Positions 53,343 to 61,900 of a stretch of DNA of 64,000 bases are shown in pieces. A program made the translations under genes and the position numbers. The first letter of the stretch is position 1, and each line of letters opens with the position of its first letter. The notes beneath the pieces were generated by a model. It did not search any database. It had not been told where the DNA came from and saw only the letters and a list, made by a program, of their open reading frames with translations. Origin of the DNA: Parabacteroides hominis (GTDB lineage Bacteria > Bacteroidota > Bacteroidia > Bacteroidales > Tannerellaceae); contig NZ_JACOOJ010000005.1 in NCBI RefSeq assembly GCF_014287585.1, positions 62,001 to 126,000 of the forward strand, read 5' to 3'.

Positions 53343-54005
53343 ATGATATGGGATTTTATTTTAAGACTATTCGTTGCCGGTATTTTAGGAGCCGTGATCG
53401 GGCTTGACAGGGAATACAGGGCTAAGGAGGCAGGCTACCGGACCCACTTCCTCGTCTCGCTCGGCAGCGCTTTGATCATGATCGTCTCGCAATACGGATT
53501 CCAGCAGATCATCCTGGAAGACAGCGTCTCGCTCGACCCAAGCCGTGTCGCCGCCCAGGTTGTCAGTGGCATCGGTTTCATCGGAGCCGGGACGATCATC
53601 ATACAGAAACAATTCGTACGGGGCCTCACCACGGCTGCCGGTATCTGGGCGACGGCGGGGATAGGGCTGGCTTGCGGGGCCGGTATGTTCGGCATCAGTA
53701 TTGCCGCAACGATCCTCACGCTGGTCGGGCTGGAATTGTTGAGTTTAATCTTCAAAAGCGTCGGGATGAAAAGTTCGCTGATCGTATTTTCCACTTCCGA
53801 CAAGGATATCATCAAAAAGATTATTCCGGTCATATCCGAACGGGGATATCTGTTGGCATCTTATGAGCTAAAGGAGTTAAGCCATACGACAACAAAGACT
53901 TACCTCGTTTCACTGGTCCTGAAAGCCAAGAAATATTCGGACGATAGCCCGCTCCTTTGGTTCACGGAAACATTCCCGGAAATAACGATTGAACGAATTG
54001 AGTAG
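53343..54005 (+). CDS. MgtC/SapB family membrane protein
   Basis: 220 residues: an N-terminal MgtC domain with about five membrane helices and the signature LGAVIGLDREYRAKEAGYRTH (about 16-36), GIGFIGAGTIIIQ and TTAAGIWATAGIG, then a small C-terminal cytosolic domain that may be ACT-like. MgtC proteins affect Mg2+ stress and inhibit F-ATPase. It is likely transcribed separately from nhaD. Confidence 0.9.
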   Translation: MIWDFILRLFVAGILGAVIGLDREYRAKEAGYRTHFLVSLGSALIMIVSQYGFQQIILEDSVSLDPSRVAAQVVSGIGFIGAGTIIIQKQFVRGLTTAAGIWATAGIGLACGAGMFGISIAATILTLVGLELLSLIFKSVGMKSSLIVFSTSDKDIIKKIIPVISERGYLLASYELKELSHTTTKTYLVSLVLKAKKYSDDSPLLWFTETFPEITIERIE

Positions 54006-54036
54006 AAAGAATTTCTGTCGTCGGGACAAGTTTTAG

Positions 54037-54044
54037 TATATTTG
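54037..54044 (+). promoter_or_regulatory. -7 promoter box (TATATTTG) that fixes the next start
   Basis: TATATTTG overlaps the TTG (54042) of the longer possible ORF, so the ATG at 54072 is the start. Confidence 0.6.
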
Positions 54045-54071
54045 TCCCCAAATTATCATAACGAACATACA

Positions 54072-54707
54072 ATGAATATCATTTCTAAACTATTCAAGAA
54101 GAAAGAAGAAGAAACAGAAGTCGTATCGAAAGGCTCCGTAGAGGAGTTCGTTACGCTGATCCGCGTGTATTACCAGGCGGTAATGGCTGTACAGTTAGGT
54201 ATCACCAACCTCAACATATTGAACGATATGGCGTTGTTCAAGCGGATGCTTAAGATTCCGACACAAAACAACAAGTTGGGTATAGCCGAAAAATCCCGCT
54301 CCCGCAAAATCCTAATGCAGGAATACGGGCTGAACGAAAACTTCTTCAAGGAAATCGACGCTTCCATCAAAAAGAACTGCAAGACGCAGAACGACATCAA
54401 GTCTTATTTCATCATGTACCAGGGATTCAACAACGACCTGTTCTCCCTGCTCGACAGCCTGATGCAATGGAAATTCCGCTTCTCCATGCTGGTGAAGAAG
54501 CTGTTGTATTCGCAGACGCAGAAGACCATACACGAGATCGTAACCCGTTCGGAATGGAAAGATGTCGGCGTGCAGAAAGTTGCCTGGAGAATACGGAAAT
54601 ACAAAGAAACGCTCGGCTATTCGGAAGAATGGATGACCGACTTCGTGTATAACGTCGTGCTGATGGCCAAAGAAGATGCCAAAAGACAGAAGAAGGAAGA
54701 CAAATAA
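54072..54707 (+). CDS. Conserved cytosolic protein of unknown function
   Basis: 211 residues, basic, mostly helical, with no signal peptide (KLFKKKEEETEVV, EEFVTLIRVYYQAVMAVQLG, KNCKTQNDIKSYFIMYQGFNNDLFSLLDSLMQWKFR). I recognise no domain. It ends one base before the UDG-family gene starts, so the two are cotranscribed and probably act together. Confidence 0.75.
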   Translation: MNIISKLFKKKEEETEVVSKGSVEEFVTLIRVYYQAVMAVQLGITNLNILNDMALFKRMLKIPTQNNKLGIAEKSRSRKILMQEYGLNENFFKEIDASIKKNCKTQNDIKSYFIMYQGFNNDLFSLLDSLMQWKFRFSMLVKKLLYSQTQKTIHEIVTRSEWKDVGVQKVAWRIRKYKETLGYSEEWMTDFVYNVVLMAKEDAKRQKKEDK

Positions 54708-55283
54708 ATGGTTTCAGAGCAACATCCTTTAGGATTCTTCCTGCCGGAAAACACAAAGTTATTGATGCTGGGCAGTTTCCCTCCTCCACGTGTGCGTTGG
54801 TCGATGAATTTCTACTATCCGAATATCCAAAACGACATGTGGCGGATACTCGGACTGATCTTCTATAACGATAAAGAATACTTCTTAGAGACTAAAAAGG
54901 CTTTCAGCGAAGAAAAAGCGAAAGCCTTCTGCCGGGAAAAAGGGATCGGGATCGGTGATACCGCCGTGGAGATTATCCGCCTTAAAAACAATGCCTCGGA
55001 TAATTTCCTGCAGGTTGTCACTCCGCTAAACCCAGCCGAAGTATTGGCACAAATCCCGGAATGTGAAGCGATCGTCGTAACGGGACAAAAAGCGATGGAC
55101 ACACTAATAGCCATGCTGCCTCCGGTAGAAGAACCCAAAGTCGGTTCTTACTCCCGCTTCACCCTGTCGGACCGCATCTTCCGCCTCTACCGCATGCCCT
55201 CCTCCTCGCGCGCCTATCCCAAGCCATTAGAGGAAAAGGCTGCAATATATAGAGGAATGTTCGAGGATTTAAAGATGATATAA
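54708..55283 (+). CDS. Uracil-DNA glycosylase superfamily protein (MUG-like)
   Basis: 191 residues with the start of a MUG-like glycosylase: LGSFPPPRVRWSMNFYYPN and NDMWRILG near 22-48 stand in the place of the GxxPG...NxFW motif of MUG/TDG, and VVTGQKAMDTL near 120 and MPSSSRAY near 160 follow. It likely flips and removes damaged or mismatched bases, but the usual motif residues are changed, so activity is uncertain. It starts directly after the stop of the unknown gene upstream. Confidence 0.72.
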   Translation: MVSEQHPLGFFLPENTKLLMLGSFPPPRVRWSMNFYYPNIQNDMWRILGLIFYNDKEYFLETKKAFSEEKAKAFCREKGIGIGDTAVEIIRLKNNASDNFLQVVTPLNPAEVLAQIPECEAIVVTGQKAMDTLIAMLPPVEEPKVGSYSRFTLSDRIFRLYRMPSSSRAYPKPLEEKAAIYRGMFEDLKMI

Positions 55284-55297
55284 ATACAGATTTGTCT

Positions 55298-55983
55298 GTT
55301 ACTTTTGGCTTGATCCAAAAGTAACCAAAAGATCAAGGCCGAACCTGCTTCGCTACTCCGTTCCCTTCGTTCGCTGTCGCGTCTGAAACTCGCTTCGCTT
55401 AGGACAGCAGACGCTCCGGACGCTCACTGCGGTCTCTGCGCTTAACGCTCACCAGCTTAGGCCGGAAATAGAGCCTGACGGCTCTTTGGGGATTGCCGAT
55501 GCTGCCTGTTTTTTTTGTGATCTTGCATTAAGTGAGGCAAGCCTTGTGGTGCAACCTCTCTTTTGCCGTCTGCTGAAGCAGACGGATAGGTGATTGTTCC
55601 GGCTTTGCCGGTTCCTCTGTGGGTTTTAACCCCTTTAAATGCAATCGATAAAAGGGGTTAAAACCCACATGGGAAGAGGCTTTGCCTCTAAATCCTTTAA
55701 ACCGTCTGCTGAAGCAGACGGCAAAAGAGAGGATGAGGGGGGTGGGGATTGCTGATACTGATACCTATATAAGAGGCGGTATCGGCAATCCCAAGAGAAA
55801 GCGCAGCTTTCTAAGAAAGGCCTAAGCGGACGGGCGTCAAGCGGAGGGCGAAGGCGGAGCGGCAGGAGCCTGCGCTGTTTGAGCGAAGCGAGTTTCGCAG
55901 GCGACAGCGGAGCCTTTGACCGGAGTAGACCGGTCGGTTAAGCCTTGATCTTTTGGTTACTTTTGGATCAAGCCAAAAGTAAC
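55298..55983. repeat. 686-bp nested foldback element
   Basis: The 42-bp end arms (55298-55339 and 55942-55983) are perfect inverse copies; each has an inner hairpin GTTACTTTTGG/CCAAAAGTAAC. Inward, further parts pair in the same order: GAAACTCGCTTCGCT with AGCGAAGCGAGTTTC, GCTTAGGCC with GGCCTAAGC, and GGGATTGCCGAT with ATCGGCAATCCC. The 178-bp multi-hairpin element is the central insert. No protein is encoded. Confidence 0.85.
55555..55732. repeat. 178-bp multi-hairpin dispersed element, copy 2
   Basis: Arms of 31 bp (55555-55585, 55702-55732) pair except at two loop bases. The interior matches copy 1 (5540-5718) in order and structure: CCGG-CTTTG-CCGG, GTGGGTTTTAACCCC with GGGGTTAAAACCCAC, GAGGC-TTT-GCCTC. 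Most differences from copy 1 keep the stems paired. Confidence 0.88.
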
Positions 55984-55997
55984 GGATAAACCTGTAT

Positions 55998-57500
55998 TTA
56001 GCCGCAATGGAAATAGCGATTTACCAATTCCAGCATTCCTTCCGGATCATTTGTCAGATCTTCGCGTAATGTTGTATCGTTATAACCTTCCAACTTCTTG
56101 ATGATACCATCGATCATGCTTGGGCTAAACACATTATGCTGTTCAAATATGGTTCGCTGCTGTTGCAGGCGCTTGGCAGAGGCAACACAGCTATCCGGCA
56201 ATTGATCCAACGATTCCAGACGCGCCTTGTTTTCTTCCTGATGGATATTCACATTCACATACGTCTTATCAGCCACATCCAGCGCATCCGGGATTTCAAA
56301 ACCGTACCGGCAAGCGACCGCCAATCCCGCCAACAACTGATATAAATCAGCCGATCCGTCCGGCGAACGCATCTCGACTGTCTGCTTCTGTGTCGTGTCA
56401 TAATGGCTGTCTGCCTCCAACGGATTTGCCAACGAACACATGTCCTTCTTGGCAGCCCATCCCAACGGGACACGCACCAATACGGAGCGGTTACGATCGC
56501 CCCAGCAAATATTCGTCGGAGCCTCCTGGTGGGGAACCAAACGGAAATAAGAGGTCGGATTCGTATTACCGAAAGCCGTAATGGACGGAGCCAGTTTCAT
56601 CATGCCGGCAATCGCCTTACGAGCCGTTTCCGACAAAACTCCATTCTGAAGCATCTGATTTTTGCCATCTTTCATAATACGCATGTGTACATGCAGACCG
56701 GAACCTGCTTTTCCCGCCGTAATCTTCGGCGCAAAAGTTATATCCAGCCCATATTCGTAGGCCAGATTACGGATGACCCATTTAGCAATCATTAGTTGGT
56801 CGGCAGCATCTTCTACCCTTGTCGGCAGGAACTCGATCTCGTTCTGCTCATAGATCTTGCCATTCAATGTAAAATTGCCGACTTCCGAATGCCCATATTT
56901 TATTTGTCCTCCCGTTTGTGCGATATATTGCATACATTGCGTACGGAACTGGTTGAACTTAGCATAAGGCCCGGATTCATGATAACCACGCTGATCAGTA
57001 GCCGGGAATAATTCTTCCTCATCCGCAATCACATAATATTCCAACTCTCCCATCGCCTCGAACTGCATCCCCGTCACATCCGTAAAAGCCTTGCTTGCCT
57101 TGTGCAACGTATATTCGGGCGAGCTTTCCAGCGGTTCACCATCCTTATTAAAGAACGAGCAAAGCATGCTCAATGTCGGCAATTCGGAAAAAGGATCGAT
57201 AAACGCCGTACGGAAACGCGGAATCACATACAAGTCGCTGCTACCCGCCTCGATAAACGAGAACAGGCTGGAACCGTCCACACGCTCCCCGCAAGTCAGG
57301 ATTGCGTCCAGATATGCCGCATTGTTAATGACAAAATTCAATGTTTTCAAACGCCCGTCACCGGCAGGATACATAAAGTTCACCATCCGGATATTCTTAT
57401 CCTTAATGTACGATACGATATCCGCCTTTGTAAATTCGGAAGATGGTTTCTGAAGGAACTCAACCAAGAGGTTGGCATTCATGTCTAATTCGTCTTTCAT
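55998..57500 (-). CDS. glnA: Glutamine synthetase family protein (class I-like)
   Basis: 500 residues with the beta-grasp N-domain and the catalytic domain. Metal- and substrate-binding motifs are visible: GELEYYVIADEE (near 147), AGKAGSGLHVHMRI (near 268), NPTSYFRLVPHQEAPTNICWGDRNRSVLVRVP (near 316, in parts) and MRSPDGSADLY near 377. It makes glutamine from glutamate, ATP and ammonia. The length fits the 500-residue Bacteroidetes group, distinct from the 730-residue GlnN. It is convergent with the UDG gene across the foldback. Confidence 0.88.
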   Translation of the reverse strand: MKDELDMNANLLVEFLQKPSSEFTKADIVSYIKDKNIRMVNFMYPAGDGRLKTLNFVINNAAYLDAILTCGERVDGSSLFSFIEAGSSDLYVIPRFRTAFIDPFSELPTLSMLCSFFNKDGEPLESSPEYTLHKASKAFTDVTGMQFEAMGELEYYVIADEEELFPATDQRGYHESGPYAKFNQFRTQCMQYIAQTGGQIKYGHSEVGNFTLNGKIYEQNEIEFLPTRVEDAADQLMIAKWVIRNLAYEYGLDITFAPKITAGKAGSGLHVHMRIMKDGKNQMLQNGVLSETARKAIAGMMKLAPSITAFGNTNPTSYFRLVPHQEAPTNICWGDRNRSVLVRVPLGWAAKKDMCSLANPLEADSHYDTTQKQTVEMRSPDGSADLYQLLAGLAVACRYGFEIPDALDVADKTYVNVNIHQEENKARLESLDQLPDSCVASAKRLQQQRTIFEQHNVFSPSMIDGIIKKLEGYNDTTLREDLTNDPEGMLELVNRYFHCG

Positions 57501-57535
57501 GTCTTTGTTGATTGTTTAAGATTACTCAATACTCA

Positions 57536-57543
57536 CAAATATA
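57536..57543 (-). promoter_or_regulatory. -7 promoter box (TATATTTG) of the glutamine synthetase gene
   Basis: The minus strand reads TATATTTG 36 bp before the start codon. Confidence 0.55.
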
Positions 57544-57601
57544 TTCAAAACATTCCCAATATACAAACAAGGGAAACCTTTTATATTCGATTTATCTTTC
57601 T

Positions 57602-57609
57602 TATCTTTG
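57602..57609 (+). promoter_or_regulatory. -7 promoter box (TATCTTTG) of the vapB-like gene
   Basis: TATCTTTG fits the consensus 28 bp before the start codon. Confidence 0.5.
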
Positions 57610-57636
57610 TAAAGACAGACAATAAAAACGAAGTTT

Positions 57637-57849
57637 ATGGTAAAAGATATTAGCATAACAGATATGTATATGAGCGTTCTATCCTCCCTCACGGCAGACG
57701 AAAAGCTTGATTTAATCAGTAAACTTTCCGAATCTCTCAGAAAGACAAAGAAAGAAAAAAAAGTTGCAGCTGACCCTTTTGCTTGTTACAAAGGAGATTG
57801 GGATGATAATCTTCCACGTACATTTACCCGAAAAGTAAAATCTTGGTAA
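57637..57849 (+). CDS. VapB-like antitoxin, probably truncated at the C-terminus
   Basis: 70 residues (MVKDISITDMYMSVLSSL...), with helices and a DPFACYKGDWDDN segment like the 'DPF..GDW' motif near the C-terminus of Bacteroidetes VapB/DUF2281-like antitoxins. The end, LPRTFTRKVKSW, does not look like the usual tail, and the following DNA encodes a toxin remnant, so a deletion probably fused the two genes and replaced the last residues. Confidence 0.6.
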   Translation: MVKDISITDMYMSVLSSLTADEKLDLISKLSESLRKTKKEKKVAADPFACYKGDWDDNLPRTFTRKVKSW

Positions 57850-57857
57850 ATAAATCT

Positions 57858-58019
57858 TATGGGCAAATCAAAGCCAATCTCGAATGCAAAGGACTACGAA
57901 TCGATGATTTTGATATCCTTATAGGGGCTACTGCTCTCCAAAATAAACTCGTTATGGTCACTGCTAATATCGGGCATTTAAATCGCATTCCAAACCTTAT
58001 AATTGAAAATTGGGAATAA
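57858..58019 (+). pseudogene. VapC-type PIN-domain toxin, C-terminal remnant
   Basis: A frame with no start codon reads YGQIKANLECKGLRIDDFD, then ILIGATALQNKLVMVTANIG and HLNRIPNLIIENWE before TAA. This is the C-terminal third of a VapC PIN domain: the D-x-D/LIGATAL helix, the VT-x-N-x-x-H motif and the closing I-x-NW. The N-terminal two-thirds, with the first catalytic Asp, are missing; upstream of it the frame meets stops at 57804 and 57807 and has no ATG. It begins 9 bp after the antitoxin stop, out of frame with it. Confidence 0.82.
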
Positions 58020-58023
58020 AGAA

Positions 58024-58054
58024 TTTGTTTATTCAAAATATTCTCTTACCTTTG
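58024..58054 (+). promoter_or_regulatory. Promoter TTTG-N19-TACCTTTG of tRNA-Trp
   Basis: TTTG at 58024-58027 and TACCTTTG at 58047-58054 are exactly 19 bp apart and match both boxes of the Bacteroidetes consensus. The mature tRNA starts 12 bp later. Confidence 0.75.
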
Positions 58055-58065
58055 CACCCGCAAAC

Positions 58066-58138
58066 ACGGAAGTAGCTCAGTTGGTAGAGCACTGGTCTCC
58101 AAAACCAGGTGTCGGGAGTTCGAGCCTCTCCTTCCGTG
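58066..58138 (+). tRNA. tRNA-Trp (CCA)
   Basis: A complete 73-nt cloverleaf: acceptor ACGGAAG/CTTCCGT, D-stem GCTC/GAGC, anticodon stem CTGGT/ACCAG around CTCCAAA (anticodon CCA), T-stem GGGAG/CTCTC with loop TTCGAGC, discriminator G. CCA is not encoded. In many Bacteroidetes tRNA-Trp lies before secE-nusG; here it does not. Confidence 0.96.
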
Positions 58139-58148
58139 CAAAAGGAAA

Positions 58149-58484
58149 TCATCTCGATTTCAGCAACTCCGCAATCTGTTCCCCAAACACAATGTTCAAT
58201 ATCTGATCTTTTTTATCGCTGTCCAATTTTATTTGCAGAACAGCTTCGGTCGACATGCCTCCTCCCTTGGATGGAACATACTTCTCCGGAAATGTTATAA
58301 GATCTATTACAGAGAGCTGCAATACCTTTGCAATCTGCAATAAGGTGTTATACTTAAGTTCCCGCTCTCCCGACATAATCAAACTAAAGCCAGCCTGCTT
58401 CATCCCGATCTGCGTAGCAATATACTCTTGCGAATAGCCTTTATTCCTTCGAATTGTATCTATATTTTCTAATATACTGTTCAT
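58149..58484 (-). CDS. XRE-family helix-turn-helix regulator
   Basis: 111 residues: an HTH_XRE domain at about 5-63 (IDTIRRNKGYSQEYIATQIGMKQAGFSLIMSGERELKYNTLLQIAKVL, in parts) and a short C-terminal helix rich in charge. It starts and reads away from the second SusC locus, and its end lies 10 bp from the tRNA. Targets are unknown; the divergent position makes the SusC promoter region a candidate. Confidence 0.88.
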   Translation of the reverse strand: MNSILENIDTIRRNKGYSQEYIATQIGMKQAGFSLIMSGERELKYNTLLQIAKVLQLSVIDLITFPEKYVPSKGGGMSTEAVLQIKLDSDKKDQILNIVFGEQIAELLKSR

Positions 58485-58550
58485 GTAACCAAATTAACAA
58501 TAGTCCCAGAACAAAATAAGTGTACCCTGTAATATTTTATTGCAAATATT

Positions 58551-58581
58551 TTTGCATATATAACATTTTGTAATATCTTTG
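58551..58581 (+). promoter_or_regulatory. Promoter TTTG-N19-TATCTTTG of the leader ORF and SusC
   Basis: TTTG at 58551-58554 and TATCTTTG at 58574-58581 are 19 bp apart, an exact match to both boxes and spacing of the Bacteroidetes consensus. The SusC ATG is 377 bp further on. Confidence 0.75.
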
Positions 58582-58675
58582 CCGCAGATACAATTTAAAA
58601 CTATTAACAAGGTCAGTGTTTACTTTAAGTAAATGACCGGCCTCTTAATAGACTGTTAACTTAAAAAAAATCATT

Positions 58676-58780
58676 ATGAGACCAATAGTCATTCAAACAC
58701 AGTTCAAGGAGTGTATAACGCAATCTATCGAAGATATACATCGTAGAGCAATTTTCAACAAATGGGTTGATGACCTATAG
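58676..58780 (+). CDS. Short leader ORF, 34 residues
   Basis: An ATG 95 bp after the promoter starts a 34-codon frame (MRPIVIQTQFKECITQSIED...) ending in VDDL and TAG. The peptide is mixed-charge and helix-compatible (EDIHRRAIFNKW), unlike random A/T-rich translation, and has no signal or membrane segment. It may be a small protein or a translated leader controlling SusC. I know no family for it. Confidence 0.5.
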   Translation: MRPIVIQTQFKECITQSIEDIHRRAIFNKWVDDL

Positions 58781-58958
58781 CAACCCACTCCCCTATCGTA
58801 ATTTTCTTTCATACAGCATAATCAATTTTTCCAAAATATATGTTTCATTTAATTCATACTGCCTATGATCTAAATAATATTCGAAATTCTATTTTTTAAG
58901 CTGGATAGCAATATCCTATTGTTTTTTTAACCTTATATTCATTTAATAAAGAAAGAAC

Positions 58959-61900
58959 ATGAAAAACTTTTCTTTGAAAACACATTCAAAACGAAGCGGT
59001 GTCATCAGCAACCTCTTCCGAATGTTAACCTTATCACTTTTTGTACTATGTACAACAGTTGTTTTTGCACAACAAAAGCCCATCAAAGGTACAGTTGTCG
59101 ATGCTACAGGTGAACCTCTTATCGGCGTGAACGTATCTGTAAAAGGTACTACTATCGGTATTATTACTGATATTGATGGTAAATATACTTTAGAAGTTCC
59201 AACAAACGCCACTCTTGTGTTTTCTTATATAGGATATAGAACACAAGAACTTCCTGTAGGAAATCAAACAACCATCAATATCACCATGCAAGAAGATACT
59301 CAAAACATCGATGAAGTTGTCGTTGTCGGGTATGGTGTACAAAAAAAAGAAACCGTTACTGGTTCCGTTTCTACACTAAAAGGTGATGATTTGGTAAAGT
59401 CGCCGGTAGCCAACTTATCAAATGCTATCGCCGGTAAAATGTCCGGTGTCGTAACTTACCAACGTTCCGGAGAACCCGGTTACGATGGAGCGACGATTCG
59501 AATCCGTGGTTCAAACACACTTGGTAATAACGACCCACTGATCGTTATCGACGGAGTGGCAGCAAGAGCCGGTGGTTTGGAACGTTTGGACCCGAACGAA
59601 ATCGAAACGATGTCTGTCTTGAAAGATGCTTCCGCCGCTATCTACGGTGCACGTGCCGCCAATGGTGTAATCTTGATTACGACAAAGAAAGGACGCCAAG
59701 GTAAAAAGCCGGAATTCACTTATTCATTCAATCAAGGCTGGTCTAAACCGACCAACTTGCCGGAAATGTGCGACGCCGTCCAATATTCCGAATTGGTAAA
59801 CGAATTGTATATGAACAAAGCCATGCTCAATCCGGCAAAGAACAATGGACAGACCATGGGTGATTATACATTATTCAGGACTCCGGAAGAAATTGAATTG
59901 TATCGTAACGGAAGCGACCCTTGGAGATACCCCAACACCGACTGGTATGCCGCAACTTTTAAAAACTGGTCTCCGCAGCGTGTACATAACGCTTCTTTGG
60001 AAGGTGGTTCTGACAAATATCAGTATTTTGTAAACTTCGGTCATAAATTTACCGATGGCTTGTACCACAAATCAGCCAACAACTACAAACAGTTCAACCT
60101 GCGTATGAACGTGGACGCACAGTTCAACGACTACATCAAAGTAGGTGCACAGTTGATGGGACGTCAGGAAAACCGTAATTTCCCCAGCCAGGGAGCAGGT
60201 GACTTATTGTGGTTCACTTCCCGCGGAAGACCAACCGACCATGCCTATTGGCCGAACGGACTGCCCGGACCGGCACAGGAATACGGACGTAACCCGGTTG
60301 TTGCTTGCACGGATGAAACCGGTTATACGCATGACAAACGTTATTACATCCAGAGCAATGCCAAAGTTGAAATTACCCAACCGTGGATTGAAGGATTGAA
60401 ACTGACCGCCTCTGTTTCTTACGATAAATATCTGAAACAAAGCAAGACTTGGTTCCAACCTTGGACTTTGTACGATTGGGATGGCGTCAGCTATGACGCC
60501 GATGGAAAAACACCGAAATTGACGCCGATGTTAAGCTATCCAAGCCATGAAGATCCTGATTTATCAATGGAGTCTACCGACCAGACCAATACGGTATTGA
60601 GCGGTATTTTGACATACGACCGCAATTTCGGCGATCATGGCGTAAACTTTTTGGTCGGTATGGAACGTGACTGGTCAAATGCCGAATCATTCAATGCTTA
60701 TCGCCGTTATTTCTTATCAAACGCTTTACACCACTTCAATGCCGGTGGTGATAAAGAAAAGAATGCCAAAAGTGACGGAGCCAATTGGGAACGCGCCCGT
60801 ATGAACTATTTCGGACGTATGGCCTATAACTACAAAGAAAAATATTTGGCCGAGTTCGTCTGGCGCTATGACGGTTCTTATATGTTTGCAGAAGGTAACC
60901 GTTTCGGTTTCTTCCCCGGCGTATTGTTGGGATATCGTATTTCTGAAGAAGATTTCTGGAAAGAAAACCTTTCTTTCATCGACTACTTCAAGGTTCGCGC
61001 CTCTTGGGGACAGATGGGTAACGACCAAGTTTACTTCGACGGTTCGTTAAGAGAATACCAGTTCTCTCCGACCTACTACTACGAATGGGGTATGATTATC
61101 GACAACAAAGACGAAAAAGGATTAAGGATCAGTCGATTCCCGAACCCGAACATTACTTGGGAGCGTGCAAACAACTTCAATGTCGGTATCGAAACCCGTA
61201 CATTCGACAACCGCTTATATTTGGAAGCCGACTATTTCTACAACAAACGTTCTAACATCTTGTGGCGTAGAAATGCCTCCATCCCGTCAACATCCGGTTT
61301 GACACTTCCGGCCGAAAACATCGGTAAAGTAGACAACACCGGTTTCGACTTCAAGGTGGAATGGAGTGACAATATCGGAAAAGATTGGCGTTACAGCATT
61401 TCGGCGACTGGAGGTTATGCCAAGAACACCATCAAGTTCTGGGACGAAGCACCGGGATCACCGGAATGGCAAAAATCAACCGGCCATCCGATGAATACAG
61501 GTTTGTATTATGAATATGACGGCGTGTTCAAAGATTGGGACGAAATCAACAATACGGCCAATCGCCCGAACTACGACGGTATCACGAAAGACGCAGACTT
61601 GCGCCCCGGCGACATGAAGTTCAAAGACTTGGACGGCGACGGCAAAATCACGCCGGACGACCGCTATCGTTCAGACCGTACCAACGAACCGAAATGGACG
61701 TATGGTATCACCGGTAACTTGCAATGGAAAAACTTCGACCTGAGCGTATTGTTCCAAGGTGCCGCCGATTCGTGGACCAAGGTCTACTGGGAAGCAGGTG
61801 ATATCGGGAACTATCCGAAATATGTATATGACAAACACTGGTCTATCGAAAACCCGTCCAGCTTATACCCACGTGTAAACGAACGTTCGGCTTACTACTG

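Larger units (their letters stand above)
55284..55997. other. Gene-free foldback region between convergent genes
   Basis: This 714-bp gap between the UDG-family and glutamine synthetase genes contains no ORF of note and is filled by a nested palindrome (55298-55983), with the second copy of the 178-bp element at its centre. It must also supply transcription termination for both genes. Confidence 0.8.
58485..58958. other. Leader region of the second SusC/SusD locus
   Basis: 474 bp with a near-consensus promoter (58551-58581), a hairpin (GGTCA...TTTACTT/AAGTAAA...TGACC at 58611-58638), a 34-codon ORF (58676-58780) and an A/T-rich 180 bp before the SusC ATG, with no second clear promoter. It is shared with the divergent XRE gene. 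Confidence 0.7.
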
